A stretch of DNA of 64,000 bases from JACQAP01 sp035548375 (GCA_035548375.1 DASZTG010000021.1:1-64000); one strand, 5' to 3'; shown: positions 33,838 to 42,877, counted from the first letter of the stretch. The notes: generated by a model from the sequence alone, not told the origin. Translations and numbers: made by a program.

Positions 33838-34593
33838 ATGTTCGATCTGTCGGGCAAGGTGGCCCTGGTGTCAGGCGCGTCCCGTGGCTTGGGCTGGGCG
33901 ATGGCGCAGTCGCTGGCGAGCGCCGGCGCGCATGTAATCCTGAATGCGCGCGATGAGTCGGTCCTCAAGGAACGCGTCAAGGAACTGGCCGCCAGGGGGC
34001 TGAAAGGCGAAGCGGCGGCCTTCGATGTCACCGATCATGCGGCAGGTGGTGCATGCATCCAGGGCGCAGTGAAAAAGCACGGCCGTTTCGACATCCTCGT
34101 CGCCAACGCAGGCATCCAGCACCGCAAGCCGATCACCGAATTCGAGACCGCCGACTTCGAACGCGTGGTGGCGACGAATCTCACGGCAGTGTGGGCGCTG
34201 GCGAAGGAAGCCGCGAAAGTCATGATCCCGGCGAAGCGCGGGCGCATCATCATGACCGGCTCGGTGAGCGCCATCCTTGCGCGGCCGACGATTTCCGCCT
34301 ACATCGCCAGCAAGGGCGCGGTGCATGCGCTGACCCGCGAGCTGGCCATGGAGCTCGCACCGCATAACGTGACGGCGAATGCGATCGCTCCGGGCTACTT
34401 CGCCACCGAAATGAACACCGCGCTGATCCAGAACAAGGAGTTCAACGACTGGGTCTGCAAGCGCACGCCGGCCGGACGCTGGGGCAAGCTCGAGGAGATC
34501 GGGCCGATCGCCGTCTTCCTCGCTTCCGACGAAGCCTCATACGTCAACGGCCACATACTTGTGACCGACGGCGCGTTTTCAGCCGCCATGTAG
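33838..34593 (+). CDS. SDR, gluconate 5-dehydrogenase-like
   Basis: A 251-residue SDR closest in appearance to gluconate 5-dehydrogenase/IdnO-type enzymes: FDLSGKVALVSGASRGLGWA, ANAGIQHRKPITEF, TGSVSAILARPTISAYIASK (catalytic Ser, Tyr, Lys) and GYFATEMNTALIQN. These oxidise hydroxyl groups of aldonates. Its presence beside two D-2-hydroxyacid dehydrogenases and an aldolase supports a sugar-acid pathway. GGAGGAG precedes the ATG at 33838. Assignment below SDR level is an inference. Confidence 0.85.
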   Translation: MFDLSGKVALVSGASRGLGWAMAQSLASAGAHVILNARDESVLKERVKELAARGLKGEAAAFDVTDHAAGGACIQGAVKKHGRFDILVANAGIQHRKPITEFETADFERVVATNLTAVWALAKEAAKVMIPAKRGRIIMTGSVSAILARPTISAYIASKGAVHALTRELAMELAPHNVTANAIAPGYFATEMNTALIQNKEFNDWVCKRTPAGRWGKLEEIGPIAVFLASDEASYVNGHILVTDGAFSAAM

Positions 34594-34636
34594 GCACCGG
34601 TGCCGGCCGCGCATAAAAACAACGAGGAGAACGACC

Positions 34637-35659
34637 ATGGCCAAATTCAGGATCGGTATTTCCCGCGACTCCATCACCGCGGATGGCGGAACGATCTTCG
34701 GCGAGGAAGCATTCGAAGTCCTCAAGGATCCGGGCGTCGAATGGGAATTCCTGCCGGAGAAGGTCTCGGAGATCCCGCCCGACTACGCCGCGACCTATGA
34801 CGCCATCTGCCTGATGTCGGCGAAAGTTACCCGCAAGACATTCTCGGGCACAGACAAGAAGCTCAAGCTCGTTGCCAGGTTTGGCGTCGGCTACGATTCC
34901 GTGGACGTGGCCGCTTGCACGGACAACGGCACGCTGCTGACGATCTCGCCCGACGGCGTGCGCCGCCCCGTGGCGGCCAGCGTGATCGGCTTCGTGCTGG
35001 CACTCGCGCATCGAATGTTCCTGAAGGACAAGCTCACGCGCGAGGGTCGCTGGGCCGAAAAAGGCAACTACCTCGGTAGCGGCCTCATGGGCCGCACCCT
35101 GGGCGTCGTCGGCGTCGGCAACATCGGCAAGGAGATCTTCAGGCTCGCGCAGCCGTTCGGCATGAAGCTGCTGGGTTGCGACCCGAACGTGCCCCAGTCC
35201 GCGGTCGCGTCGCTCGGCGTGACCATGGTCGACCTGAAGACCCTGCTCGCGCAGTCGGACTACATTTCGATCAACACGCTGCTCGACGACAAGACGCGCG
35301 GCCTGATCGGCGCCAGGGAATTCGCGCTCATGAAGCCCTCCGCGTATTTCATCAACACGGCCCGCGGCCCGGTCGTGGTGGAGTCGGCGCTGATCGATAC
35401 GATGAAGAACAACCGTATAGCGGGCGCGGCGATCGACGTGTTCGAGCAGGAGCCGGTTTCGCCGGACAATCCGCTGCTGAAAATGGACAATGTCATCGTC
35501 GCGCCTCACGCCATTTGCCACACGGATGAGTGCATGAGCCTGCTGGGCAAGAGCGCCTTCAAGGCGGCGGTGGATGTGGCGCACGGGCGCAAGCCGCACC
35601 TGATCGTCGACACCGAGGCGCTGCGCCATCCGGCCTGGGTCGGCAAGTTTCACGCGTGA
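34637..35659 (+). CDS. D-2-hydroxyacid dehydrogenase, paralogue 1
   Basis: A 340-residue NAD-dependent D-isomer-specific 2-hydroxyacid dehydrogenase (phosphoglycerate dehydrogenase-like). Cofactor motif GVVGVGNIGKEI followed by CDPNV; catalytic Arg in NTARGPVVVESALI, Glu in AIDVFEQEPVSP, and His in APHAICHTDECM. It interconverts a 2-oxoacid and a D-2-hydroxyacid. It is clearly paralogous to the gene at 36537-37556 over its whole length (shared KVTRKTFSG/KVTRRTVSG, LKDKLTREGRWAE, DVFEQEPVSP). The ATG follows AACGAGGAGAAC. Confidence 0.9.
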   Translation: MAKFRIGISRDSITADGGTIFGEEAFEVLKDPGVEWEFLPEKVSEIPPDYAATYDAICLMSAKVTRKTFSGTDKKLKLVARFGVGYDSVDVAACTDNGTLLTISPDGVRRPVAASVIGFVLALAHRMFLKDKLTREGRWAEKGNYLGSGLMGRTLGVVGVGNIGKEIFRLAQPFGMKLLGCDPNVPQSAVASLGVTMVDLKTLLAQSDYISINTLLDDKTRGLIGAREFALMKPSAYFINTARGPVVVESALIDTMKNNRIAGAAIDVFEQEPVSPDNPLLKMDNVIVAPHAICHTDECMSLLGKSAFKAAVDVAHGRKPHLIVDTEALRHPAWVGKFHA

Positions 35660-35675
35660 CATGGAGAAAAACACA

Positions 35676-36479
35676 ATGCGAACCAATCCCGTCAAGCAAA
35701 AACTCCTCAAAGGCCAGCCGGTATTCGGCTCCTTCGGCTGGGAATTCCTGGTGCCTGGGCTGCCGCAGATCGTGAAGACCTGCGGCGCCGAATTCCTGCT
35801 GATCGACATGGAGCACGCGGGCACGAGCTACGAAACCATCAAGGAGCAGGCGGCGCTGTGCCGCGGGCTCGACGTGGTGCCGATGGCGCGCGTGCCCGCC
35901 AACCAGTATCACTACATTTCGCGCGCGCTGGACCTCGGCGTCATGGGCATCATGGCGCCCATGGTCGGCTCGGCCGAGGAGGCGAAGCACATCGTATCAT
36001 GCACGCGCTATCCGCCGGTCGGCAGGCGCGGCGCCGCGTTCGGCTTCGCATCGGACGACTACATCGGCGGCAGCGTCGCCGAGAAAATCAAGCTCGCCAA
36101 CGAACGCACGCTGGTCATGTGCCTGATCGAGACCGCCGAGGGCATAGAGAACGTCGACAAGATCGCCGCGGTGCCGGGCGTGGACGTGCTTTGGCTCGGA
36201 CATTTCGACCTGACGAATTTCCTCGGCATTCCGGCGCAGTTCGACCACCCCAAGTACGTCAAGGCCATCGAAAGGATGCAGGCCGCCGCGAAAAAGCACG
36301 GCAAGGTGCTGGCGTGCGCGACCGGGGATGCGCAGTGGAGCAAGGACTATTGGGAAAAGGGCTTCCGGCTTTTCGCAGTCGGCATCGATTCGATGCTGCT
36401 GCAGGGGGCGTTGAACCAGGGCATGGCGACATTGAACGCCCTGAAGGCTTCCAGCGCGCCGAAGGGGAAAAAGAAGTAG
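35676..36479 (+). CDS. HpcH/HpaI-family aldolase
   Basis: A 267-residue class II pyruvate-type aldolase (HpcH/HpaI, citrate-lyase-beta-like barrel). Landmarks are GSFGWEFLVPGLPQI, FLLIDMEHAGTSYE (Glu metal ligand and base region), MARVPANQYHYISRALDLGV, GIMAPMVGSAEEA, and MCLIETAEGIENVDKIAAVP (Glu ligand), then VDVLWLGHFDLTNFLGI. It cleaves 4-hydroxy-2-oxoacids to pyruvate plus an aldehyde. The start at 35676 is preferred over 35661 because GGAG at 35663-35666 is then correctly spaced. It sits between the two dehydrogenase paralogues. Confidence 0.88.
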   Translation: MRTNPVKQKLLKGQPVFGSFGWEFLVPGLPQIVKTCGAEFLLIDMEHAGTSYETIKEQAALCRGLDVVPMARVPANQYHYISRALDLGVMGIMAPMVGSAEEAKHIVSCTRYPPVGRRGAAFGFASDDYIGGSVAEKIKLANERTLVMCLIETAEGIENVDKIAAVPGVDVLWLGHFDLTNFLGIPAQFDHPKYVKAIERMQAAAKKHGKVLACATGDAQWSKDYWEKGFRLFAVGIDSMLLQGALNQGMATLNALKASSAPKGKKK

Positions 36480-36536
36480 GCTGCTTGCGCGACCGGCCGC
36501 CATAAGGCTGGCGCACCAACGGAGGAGGAGCAGGGC

Positions 36537-37556
36537 ATGCCAGGCAACGGCTTTCGCGTCGGCATCACGAAAGACAACCTCAAGCCCGACGGCAAGCCGA
36601 TCTTCGACGAGTCGGCGTTCCGCATCCTCGAGGACGCCGGCATCGAATACGAATTCCTGCCGCAGAACGAAGCCGAGTTGTCGCCCGAGACCGCGTCGAG
36701 ATACGACGCGCTGGCTGTGATGCTGGCCAAAGTCACGCGCCGGACAGTGTCCGGGCCGAACCGCAGGCTGAAGCTGATCGCGCGCTTCGGCGTGGGCTAC
36801 GACACGGTGGACGTGCCGGCCTGCACCGAGAACGGCGTGATCCTCGCAATTACCCCTGATGGCGTGCGGCGTGCGGTGGCAACGTCGGCGTTGACGTTCA
36901 TCCTGATGCTGGCGCAACGCGTCCTCATCAAGGACAGGCTCACGCGCGAAGGCCGCTGGGCCGAGCGGCTGAACAACATCGGCACCGGCCTGTCGGGCCG
37001 CGTGCTGGGCTCCATCGGCGTGGGCAACATCGGTTCCGAGCTCTTCAGGCTCGCGGCGGCGTTCGGCATGAAGCATATTGCCTGCGACCCCTACGTGACG
37101 CAGGAATCGGTGGCGTCCCTGGGCGTGAAGCTCGTGGACCTCGACACGCTGTTCCGGGAATCCGATTTCCTGTGCGTTAACTGCCCGCTGAACGAAGAGA
37201 CGCGCAAGCTTGTCGGCGCGCGGCAGCTCGCGTTGATGAAGCCGACGGCCTGCTTCATCAACACCGCGCGCGGACCGATCGTCGACGAGAAGGCTTTGAC
37301 CGAGACACTGTCGGCGCATCGCATCGCCGGCGCGGGGCTCGACGTGTTCGAGCAGGAGCCCGTGTCGCCGGAGAATCCGCTGCTGAAGCTCGACAACGTC
37401 ATCGTTACACCTCACCACATCTGCCTGACCGACGAATGCATCGGCACGGTGGCCGCGAGCGTATTCAGCGCCTGTCGCGACCTGGCGGCGGGGCGCGTGC
37501 CGAAGTACGTGGTAAACCAGGAAGTCCTGGGCCGGGTCGCCTATTTCCACCGCTGA
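36537..37556 (+). CDS. D-2-hydroxyacid dehydrogenase, paralogue 2
   Basis: A 339-residue NAD-dependent D-2-hydroxyacid dehydrogenase with cofactor motif GSIGVGNIGSEL and ACDPYV; catalytic Arg in NTARGPIVDEKALT, Glu in GLDVFEQEPVSP, and His in TPHHICLTDECIG. It is a full-length paralogue of the gene at 34637. Keeping both suggests two related hydroxyacid steps or substrates. GGAGGAGGAG lies just upstream of the ATG. It is followed 34 bases later by the TRAP transporter genes. Confidence 0.9.
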   Translation: MPGNGFRVGITKDNLKPDGKPIFDESAFRILEDAGIEYEFLPQNEAELSPETASRYDALAVMLAKVTRRTVSGPNRRLKLIARFGVGYDTVDVPACTENGVILAITPDGVRRAVATSALTFILMLAQRVLIKDRLTREGRWAERLNNIGTGLSGRVLGSIGVGNIGSELFRLAAAFGMKHIACDPYVTQESVASLGVKLVDLDTLFRESDFLCVNCPLNEETRKLVGARQLALMKPTACFINTARGPIVDEKALTETLSAHRIAGAGLDVFEQEPVSPENPLLKLDNVIVTPHHICLTDECIGTVAASVFSACRDLAAGRVPKYVVNQEVLGRVAYFHR

Positions 37557-37590
37557 CGACAAAGCGCCAGCGCCTTCGAAGGAGAGAGAC

Positions 37591-38580
37591 ATGACATCCG
37601 CCGTTCGCATGCTGTGTACGCTGCTGCTGGTGCTCGCAGCAGGCACGACGCCCGTGCTCGCCGAAACCCTCACGTTGCACGGTGCGGTCCAGTTCAACGA
37701 CGACCATGCCTTCAACAAGACGCTGCTGAAATTCGAGGAGCTGGTCAAGAAATACTACGGCAAGCCGGTCAACTTCGTGCTGCACCGGAACAGCGAGCTC
37801 GGCACCGAGAAGGACTATTTCGCCTACCTGAATCGGGGCATTTCCGTGGACTATGCCGTGGTGTCGCCCTCGCACATGTCCACGTTCGCGAAATCCGCGC
37901 CGCTCATGGACATGCCCTTCCTGTTCCGCGACCTCGACCACTGGAACAAGGTCATGGAAGCCGACGCGCTCAAACCGATCGCGGATGAAGTGATGAAGCG
38001 CGCGGACGTCATGATCATCGGCTACGCCGGCGGCGGCACGCGCAACCTGATCGTCAACAAGCCGGTTCGCAACATGCAGGACCTCAAGGGCCTGAGCATC
38101 CGCGTCATGGGCGCGCCGGTGCAGACCCAGATTTTCCAGGCGATCACGACGGCGCCGACGGTCATCGCCTACAACGAGGTCTACAACGCCATCCAGACCG
38201 GCGTGATCCAGGCCGCCGAAAACGAAGCGGCCGGACTCGAGCAGATGAAATTCTATGAAGTCGGCCCCGACATCTCGCTGACCCGGCACGCGATCACGGT
38301 GCGTCCGGTGTGTTTTTCCGGAAAGACGTTCAGGCGCCTGCCGAAGGAGCTGCAAGAAGCGATAGTCAAGGCGGGCAAGGAGGCGGGCACCTATGGCCGC
38401 AAGCTCGAGTCCGCCGAGGACCAGGCGCGGCTGCAAAGGCTGGAGAAGGAAGGCAAGCTCAAGACATTTGTCTTCGCCGACCGCGACCAGTTGCTGAAAC
38501 TGGCCGAGCCGGTCAAGCAAATGTACGCGAAGGAAGTCGGCGCGGAAGTCGTGCTGGCGCGCATCAACGCCATCAAATGA
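37591..38580 (+). CDS. dctP: TRAP transporter substrate-binding protein (DctP)
   Basis: A 329-residue periplasmic binding protein of the DctP family with signal peptide (MLCTLLLVLAAGTTPVLA). The typical core is seen: DLKGLSIRVMGAPVQTQIFQ (the conserved arginine binds the ligand carboxylate) and IQTGVIQAAENEAAG. It captures a carboxylate for the DctQM permease. The carboxylate-binding arginine agrees with a sugar-acid or hydroxy-acid substrate. It is followed by dctQ 22 bases later. Confidence 0.92.
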   Translation: MTSAVRMLCTLLLVLAAGTTPVLAETLTLHGAVQFNDDHAFNKTLLKFEELVKKYYGKPVNFVLHRNSELGTEKDYFAYLNRGISVDYAVVSPSHMSTFAKSAPLMDMPFLFRDLDHWNKVMEADALKPIADEVMKRADVMIIGYAGGGTRNLIVNKPVRNMQDLKGLSIRVMGAPVQTQIFQAITTAPTVIAYNEVYNAIQTGVIQAAENEAAGLEQMKFYEVGPDISLTRHAITVRPVCFSGKTFRRLPKELQEAIVKAGKEAGTYGRKLESAEDQARLQRLEKEGKLKTFVFADRDQLLKLAEPVKQMYAKEVGAEVVLARINAIK

Positions 38581-38602
38581 GCCCAGTCCGGAGGACGAGC
38601 CA

Positions 38603-39088
38603 ATGAAGCGGCTCATCGACGCCTTCTACCGCCTGCTGCAATTCCTGCTGATCCTGCTCATGGGCCTGCTGATCCTGCCGGTGTGCATGCAGATCCTGTC
38701 GCGCTTCACCGGCCTGGTGCCGCGCTACATCTGGACCGAGGAGGCCGCAAGACTGTGCTTCATCTGGATCATCATGCTCGGTTCCATGATCGCGGTCCGG
38801 GACGGCACGCACTTCGACCTCGAGGTGCTGCCGCAGCCGAAATCGCCGCGCGGCCGGGCATTGATGAGCATCGTGCGCCATTTGATGATGATGCTGGTGG
38901 CGCTGACGTTCGTCTGGTTCGGCTACGAGTTTTCGCTGTTCGGCTATAGCCAGGAATCAGAGCTGACCGGCCTCAACATGCTCTTCATCCACATCGCCTG
39001 GCCGCTGGCCGGCGTGGCCTACACGCTCTTCCTCGCCGAAAAGCTGTGGAAGGACGCAGCGATCCTGCGCGGAGCCGCCAATGAGTAG
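38603..39088 (+). CDS. dctQ: TRAP transporter small permease (DctQ)
   Basis: A 161-residue inner-membrane protein with four hydrophobic helices. The DctQ signature is RYIWTEEAARLCFIWIIMLG, followed by HFDLEVLP. It pairs with DctM to form the sodium-driven TRAP permease. Its stop overlaps the dctM start by 8 bases, so the two are translationally coupled. Confidence 0.92.
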   Translation: MKRLIDAFYRLLQFLLILLMGLLILPVCMQILSRFTGLVPRYIWTEEAARLCFIWIIMLGSMIAVRDGTHFDLEVLPQPKSPRGRALMSIVRHLMMMLVALTFVWFGYEFSLFGYSQESELTGLNMLFIHIAWPLAGVAYTLFLAEKLWKDAAILRGAANE

Positions 39089-40385
39089 CTTCCAGGTTGC
39101 GCTGATCCTGTTCGGCATGTTCTTCGTGCTGCTGATGCTGCGCGTGCCGGTCGCCTTTGCCCTGGGGCTCGCTTGCGTGCCGGTGTTCTTCATCGACGAG
39201 CGGCTGACGCCTTTCCTGCTGCTCAACGAGATGCTGAAGTCCTACAACTCCTTCCTGCTGCTTGCCATTCCGTTTTTCCTGCTGGCGGCGAACCTCATGA
39301 ACGCGGCGGGCATCACCGAAAAGCTGATCCGGCTGGCGCGTGCGGTCGTCGGCCACCTGCCGGGCGGCCTCGGCCACGTGAACGTGGTGGTCAGCATGCT
39401 GTTCGCGGGTATATCCGGCTCGAGCACGGCGGAAACCGCGGGCGTGGGCGGCGTGCTGATCCCGGCCATGAAAAACCAGGGATTCGACGCCCGCTTCACC
39501 GCCGCCCTGACTGCTTGCGCTTCGGTGATGGGCGTCATCATTCCGCCGAGCATCCTCATGGTGGTGTGGGGCGGCGTCATTTCAGTCTCCATCGGCGGCC
39601 TGTTCCTCGCCGGCGTGCTGCCGGGCATCCTCATCGGCCTGTCGCTGATGGTCGTCGTCGTGATCTACGCGAAGGCGCGGCACTATCCGATCTACCCGCG
39701 CGCAACCTTGAAGGAATTCGGCTCGGCGTTCTGGCACGCGCTGCTGCCGATGGCCACCCCCGCCATCATCGTCGGCGGCATCGTCGGCGGCTTCTTCACG
39801 CCGACGGAGGCCTCGGTGGTCGCGGTGATCTACGCGCTGCTGCTCGGTACCATGGTTTATCGCACGGTCGGCCTGCGCGAAGTGCCCTTCGTGCTGTACG
39901 AGTCCGCCCGCTTCGCCGCGATTTCCCTGTTCTGCATCGGCACGGCTTCCGCGTTCGGCTGGCTGCTCGCCTATTTTCACGTTCCGCAGGTATTCGTGGA
40001 CTGGGTGTCCGGCTGGGGCGGCGGACCGATCAGCGTCGGCTTCATCGTCGCCGGCTCCTTCCTCATCATCGGCTGCTTCATCGATGCGATCCCCGCGATC
40101 ATCATCCTCGGCACCATCCTCGCGCCGCTCGCGACCAGCGTCGGCATGCATCCGCTGCATTTCGCCATCATCGGCGTCATCTCGATCGCGTTCGGGTTGG
40201 TGACGCCGCCCTACGGCTTGTGCCTGATGATCGCCTGCTCGCTCGGAAAGGTGACGGTCCGCGAGACGCTCAAGGACGTGCTGGTGCTGCTGATCCCGAT
40301 GCTGGGCGTGCTCACTTTCGTCATCCTGTTTCCGCAGGCCATCCTGGCGCTGCCGCGCTGGCTGATGCCGGCGTTCGTGAAATAA
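39081..40385 (+). CDS. dctM: TRAP transporter large permease (DctM)
   Basis: A 434-residue multispanning membrane protein, full length for DctM, with about twelve hydrophobic segments. Signatures include GISGSSTAETAGVGGVLIPA, VIIPPSILMVVWG, GGFFTPTEASVVAVIYALL and LVTPPYGLCLMIA, which form the Na+ and substrate elevator. It imports the carboxylate captured by DctP. Its stop overlaps the next gene's ATG (TAATG). Confidence 0.93.
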   Translation: MSSFQVALILFGMFFVLLMLRVPVAFALGLACVPVFFIDERLTPFLLLNEMLKSYNSFLLLAIPFFLLAANLMNAAGITEKLIRLARAVVGHLPGGLGHVNVVVSMLFAGISGSSTAETAGVGGVLIPAMKNQGFDARFTAALTACASVMGVIIPPSILMVVWGGVISVSIGGLFLAGVLPGILIGLSLMVVVVIYAKARHYPIYPRATLKEFGSAFWHALLPMATPAIIVGGIVGGFFTPTEASVVAVIYALLLGTMVYRTVGLREVPFVLYESARFAAISLFCIGTASAFGWLLAYFHVPQVFVDWVSGWGGGPISVGFIVAGSFLIIGCFIDAIPAIIILGTILAPLATSVGMHPLHFAIIGVISIAFGLVTPPYGLCLMIACSLGKVTVRETLKDVLVLLIPMLGVLTFVILFPQAILALPRWLMPAFVK

Positions 40386-41257
40386 TGGGTCGCATGGTTT
40401 CCATCCGACCGTCTTCGTCCTGCGCGGGCGCCGAAGTCGAAGGGCTCGACCTGTCGCGTCCCGTGGACGACGAGACCTCCGCCGCCGTGCGCGACGCGCT
40501 GCATCGCCACCATGTCCTGGCCGTTCGCGCGCAGCAGGCGATGCAGCCCGAGTCCTTCCTGGCTTTCGCGCGACGCTTCGGATCGCCCGAGCCCCACCTG
40601 CTGGACCAATACCACCACCCGAGGCACGCCGACATCCTGGTGCTTTCGAATGTCGTGCGCGACGGAAAGCCCACCGGCCTGGCCGACGGCGGTACCTACT
40701 GGCACACGGACTATTCCTACCTGCAGGTTCCGGCACGAGCGACGCTGCTTCATTCGATCCAGGTGCCCCAGGCCGGCGGCGATACGTTGTTCGCCGACCA
40801 GGAGCAGGCCTACGAAGACCTGCCGGAATCGATGAAGCGGCGCATCGATGGCCGCATCACCCTTAACACATACGGCAATCGCGATGACCTCGACCTGTCG
40901 TCGCGGACGTCGGCGCCGCCGCCCACGCAGGAGCAAAAAGACCGGCGCGGCGCGCACCTGATCCGGCATCCGCTGGTGAGGCGGCATCCGCATACCGGGC
41001 GCAAGGCGCTTTATTCGGTATCGGGAACCTCTTTCGCGATCGAGGGCATGCCCGCGGATGAAGGCCTGGCACTCCTGCGCGAACTGGCGGTGCATTCGAC
41101 GCAGCCGAAATACCAATACCGCATGCAATACGGCGTCGGCGACGTCGTGATCTGGGACAACGCTTCCGTGCTGCATTCGGCGACCTTGACCGACCCTGCG
41201 CATGCGCGCACGTTGTTGCGCATCACGGTGAAGGAAACCGCGCCGACCATGGCGTAA
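40385..41257 (+). CDS. TauD/TfdA-family 2-oxoglutarate dioxygenase
   Basis: A 290-residue Fe(II)/2-oxoglutarate-dependent dioxygenase of the TauD/TfdA group. The iron ligands are H and D in YWHTDYSYL and the distal histidine in NASVLHSATL; the 2-oxoglutarate-binding arginine is in HARTLLRIT. Members release sulfite from taurine, hydroxylate carnitine precursors, or cleave ethers. It is coupled to dctM by a TAATG overlap; an ATG at 40394 is an alternative start. It is the last intact gene of the catabolic cluster. Confidence 0.9.
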   Translation: MGRMVSIRPSSSCAGAEVEGLDLSRPVDDETSAAVRDALHRHHVLAVRAQQAMQPESFLAFARRFGSPEPHLLDQYHHPRHADILVLSNVVRDGKPTGLADGGTYWHTDYSYLQVPARATLLHSIQVPQAGGDTLFADQEQAYEDLPESMKRRIDGRITLNTYGNRDDLDLSSRTSAPPPTQEQKDRRGAHLIRHPLVRRHPHTGRKALYSVSGTSFAIEGMPADEGLALLRELAVHSTQPKYQYRMQYGVGDVVIWDNASVLHSATLTDPAHARTLLRITVKETAPTMA

Positions 41258-41263
41258 GCGCCG

Positions 41264-41604
41264 ATGCCCGCCGCATCGCGCATGGGACTTCTGTTCTTGT
41301 TGGTGGCCTGGGTAGTGGCATTCGCCGCGGCCGCGGCGCCGTACGGCACGCCGGAGCATGGCGATTTCAGCGTCAGCGACGTTCGCTTTTCGAGCGGCGA
41401 AAGCCGGACGACGAGCGCGATACTGCGACTCTCGGCATCACGGAGTGCACGATTGCGCGCGTGCCGCGTGGAAAGTTTGTTCTTGTGCCGGAAAGCGAGC
41501 AGACGCGTGGCCATGCCAGCCTGAACAATGTGGCGTTGTGGAAGGAATTGGACTTTCCAGATTCACGTTCTGCGCGAATAAATTGCGACCTTGGATTTGA
41601 ATGA
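41264..41604 (+). pseudogene. Internally deleted alpha/beta-hydrolase (homoserine acetyltransferase-like) remnant
   Basis: The first part (from 41264) encodes a signal peptide (LLFLLVAWVVAFAAAA) and GDFSVSDVRFSSGES, matching the start of exported homoserine O-acetyltransferase-like alpha/beta hydrolases (GDFxxxDFRFxSGE). After about 41420 a different frame continues at 41461 with VPRGKFVLVPESEQTRGHAS and NNVALWKEL, matching the last 40 residues of that family, where QTRGH contains the catalytic histidine. Roughly 270 middle residues are missing and the two ends are out of frame. It ends inside the next, oppositely oriented gene. Confidence 0.75.
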
Positions 41605-41949
41605 TTCCGTCCAGCGCCATTCGTCGAGAACAAAATTCGAAAACTCCTCTCGAGTTAAGACGATGCGGTTGTCGACCGATAACTCCAACATCCTGACCGC
41701 GCGATCGTAATCGTTCTCGTAAGATTCCGGTTCACTCAATTGTCCGAACGAAGGGCAACGCAAGCAGGGTTCCCGACGATGGGAATATTGCAGCTTTGCT
41801 TCTGCGATCCTATCGACCACCAGATAAGCATGCTCTTCGAGTTGATGGAGCCATCCTTCGTAAGTCTCGTGGTACTCGGTGACGTGAAGCTCCCGAGTCT
41901 TCAGGATGATTTTCAGAAATTGCCCTTTATCTAGCGTGACTTGATGCAT
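41563..41949 (-). CDS. Unknown 128-aa protein coupled to the deacetylase-like gene
   Basis: I do not recognise this family. It is 128 residues, acidic, with many aromatic residues and a possible metal or redox pair CLRC in SHRREPCLRCPSFGQLSEPE. No signal peptide or membrane segment is visible. Its ATG at 41949 has a perfect AGGAGG site and lies inside the end of the deacetylase-like gene (23-base overlap), so it is almost certainly co-translated with it. Codon use and GC are lower than in the catabolic cluster beside it. Its 3' end overlaps the C-terminal remnant of the hydrolase pseudogene. Confidence 0.75.
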   Translation of the reverse strand: MHQVTLDKGQFLKIILKTRELHVTEYHETYEGWLHQLEEHAYLVVDRIAEAKLQYSHRREPCLRCPSFGQLSEPESYENDYDRAVRMLELSVDNRIVLTREEFSNFVLDEWRWTESFKSKVAIYSRRT

Positions 41950-42823
41950 CTTCGACCTCCTTTTCGCGTTGGCGATTCAGAAAGACCGATGCGCATTCGC
42001 AAAGTGTATTGTCGTGAATATCGAGTACCTTTCGGAGCGGCGTCTGATATCCCCCCGCCAGATTCCACGCGATCGGTATGCCAAGGGTCAAGGATGTTGC
42101 GAATACGGCGCGATCGCGCTGCCGTAGCTGCTCTGTGGTGAGCCAACCCCCAAGGGGATCATCAATATGCGGATCGGCGCCCGCTTGATAGAGGATGACA
42201 TCGCAATTCTTCATTCGTCCCACTAGATCGGGAATCCGGCATAGGAATGATCCTGCCTCGTCCGCCGTGCGATAGTAGCGTCCAGCGCTGTAGTGCACGA
42301 TCCAGTCTATGTGTAGTGTTCCTATGATGTCATCGGTGCCATCCCCATAATGTTGGTCGAAATCCAGGATGCCCACGTGCTGGGCGAGTCCTTGTGCTTT
42401 CAGGGCGGCGGCAGCGACCAAAAGGCCGTTGAAAGTGCAGAATCCGGAGCAGAAATTGAAACCGGCATGGTGAAACCCCGAACACGGTGCGACGGCGACT
42501 AGACGGTTGCGGATCGCTTCTATGGCGGCCGCGAGCATCGCTCCGCTGGTGTAAGGAAGCGACTCTGCGACTGAAGGGGAACGGTTGCCAAACCCGTTGC
42601 TTTCCTGGAGGGAGAGGATGGATTCAACATAGGCCGGATCATGGACCCTGCAAAAATCTGCGTAACCCAGTGCTGTTGGTTCAAGCACGTCAATGGGGAT
42701 GCCCAGGCGCCGCCAGCTTTCAACGGCCGCTTTGGGTTTGGCGTCGCTCGGAGAAAAGCTCTCCGCGTCTGCCGTCATGGCATCGCAGTAGAAGATAGTT
42801 AGCTTGGACGCGAAATCAATCAT
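41927..42823 (-). CDS. Histone-deacetylase-fold (arginase/deacetylase superfamily) hydrolase
   Basis: A 298-residue zinc hydrolase of the HDAC/AcuC/acetylpolyamine amidohydrolase superfamily. All catalytic positions are kept: the tandem histidines HH (118-119) in SGFHHAGFNFCSGFC, zinc ligands D156 and H158 in ILDFDQHYGDGT, D217 in QAGADPHIDDPLGG, and the transition-state tyrosine Y259 in AGGYQ. The spacing matches human HDAC8. It would remove an acyl group from lysine, a polyamine or another amine in the cytoplasm. It is divergent from a WYL regulator and overlaps a small unknown gene. It lies in a lower-GC island. Confidence 0.85.
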   Translation of the reverse strand: MIDFASKLTIFYCDAMTADAESFSPSDAKPKAAVESWRRLGIPIDVLEPTALGYADFCRVHDPAYVESILSLQESNGFGNRSPSVAESLPYTSGAMLAAAIEAIRNRLVAVAPCSGFHHAGFNFCSGFCTFNGLLVAAAALKAQGLAQHVGILDFDQHYGDGTDDIIGTLHIDWIVHYSAGRYYRTADEAGSFLCRIPDLVGRMKNCDVILYQAGADPHIDDPLGGWLTTEQLRQRDRAVFATSLTLGIPIAWNLAGGYQTPLRKVLDIHDNTLCECASVFLNRQREKEVEDASSHAR

Positions 42824-42877
42824 TGGACCCGGTTCTCCTTCTTAGAGTTGAATGATTTCGTAGGATACGGCCCTTGG

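Noticed and set aside
41264..41524. An 86-residue small exported protein
   Set aside because: The N-terminal half fits the start of a larger hydrolase and the C-terminal end of the same family continues in another frame, so it is better read as a pseudogene.
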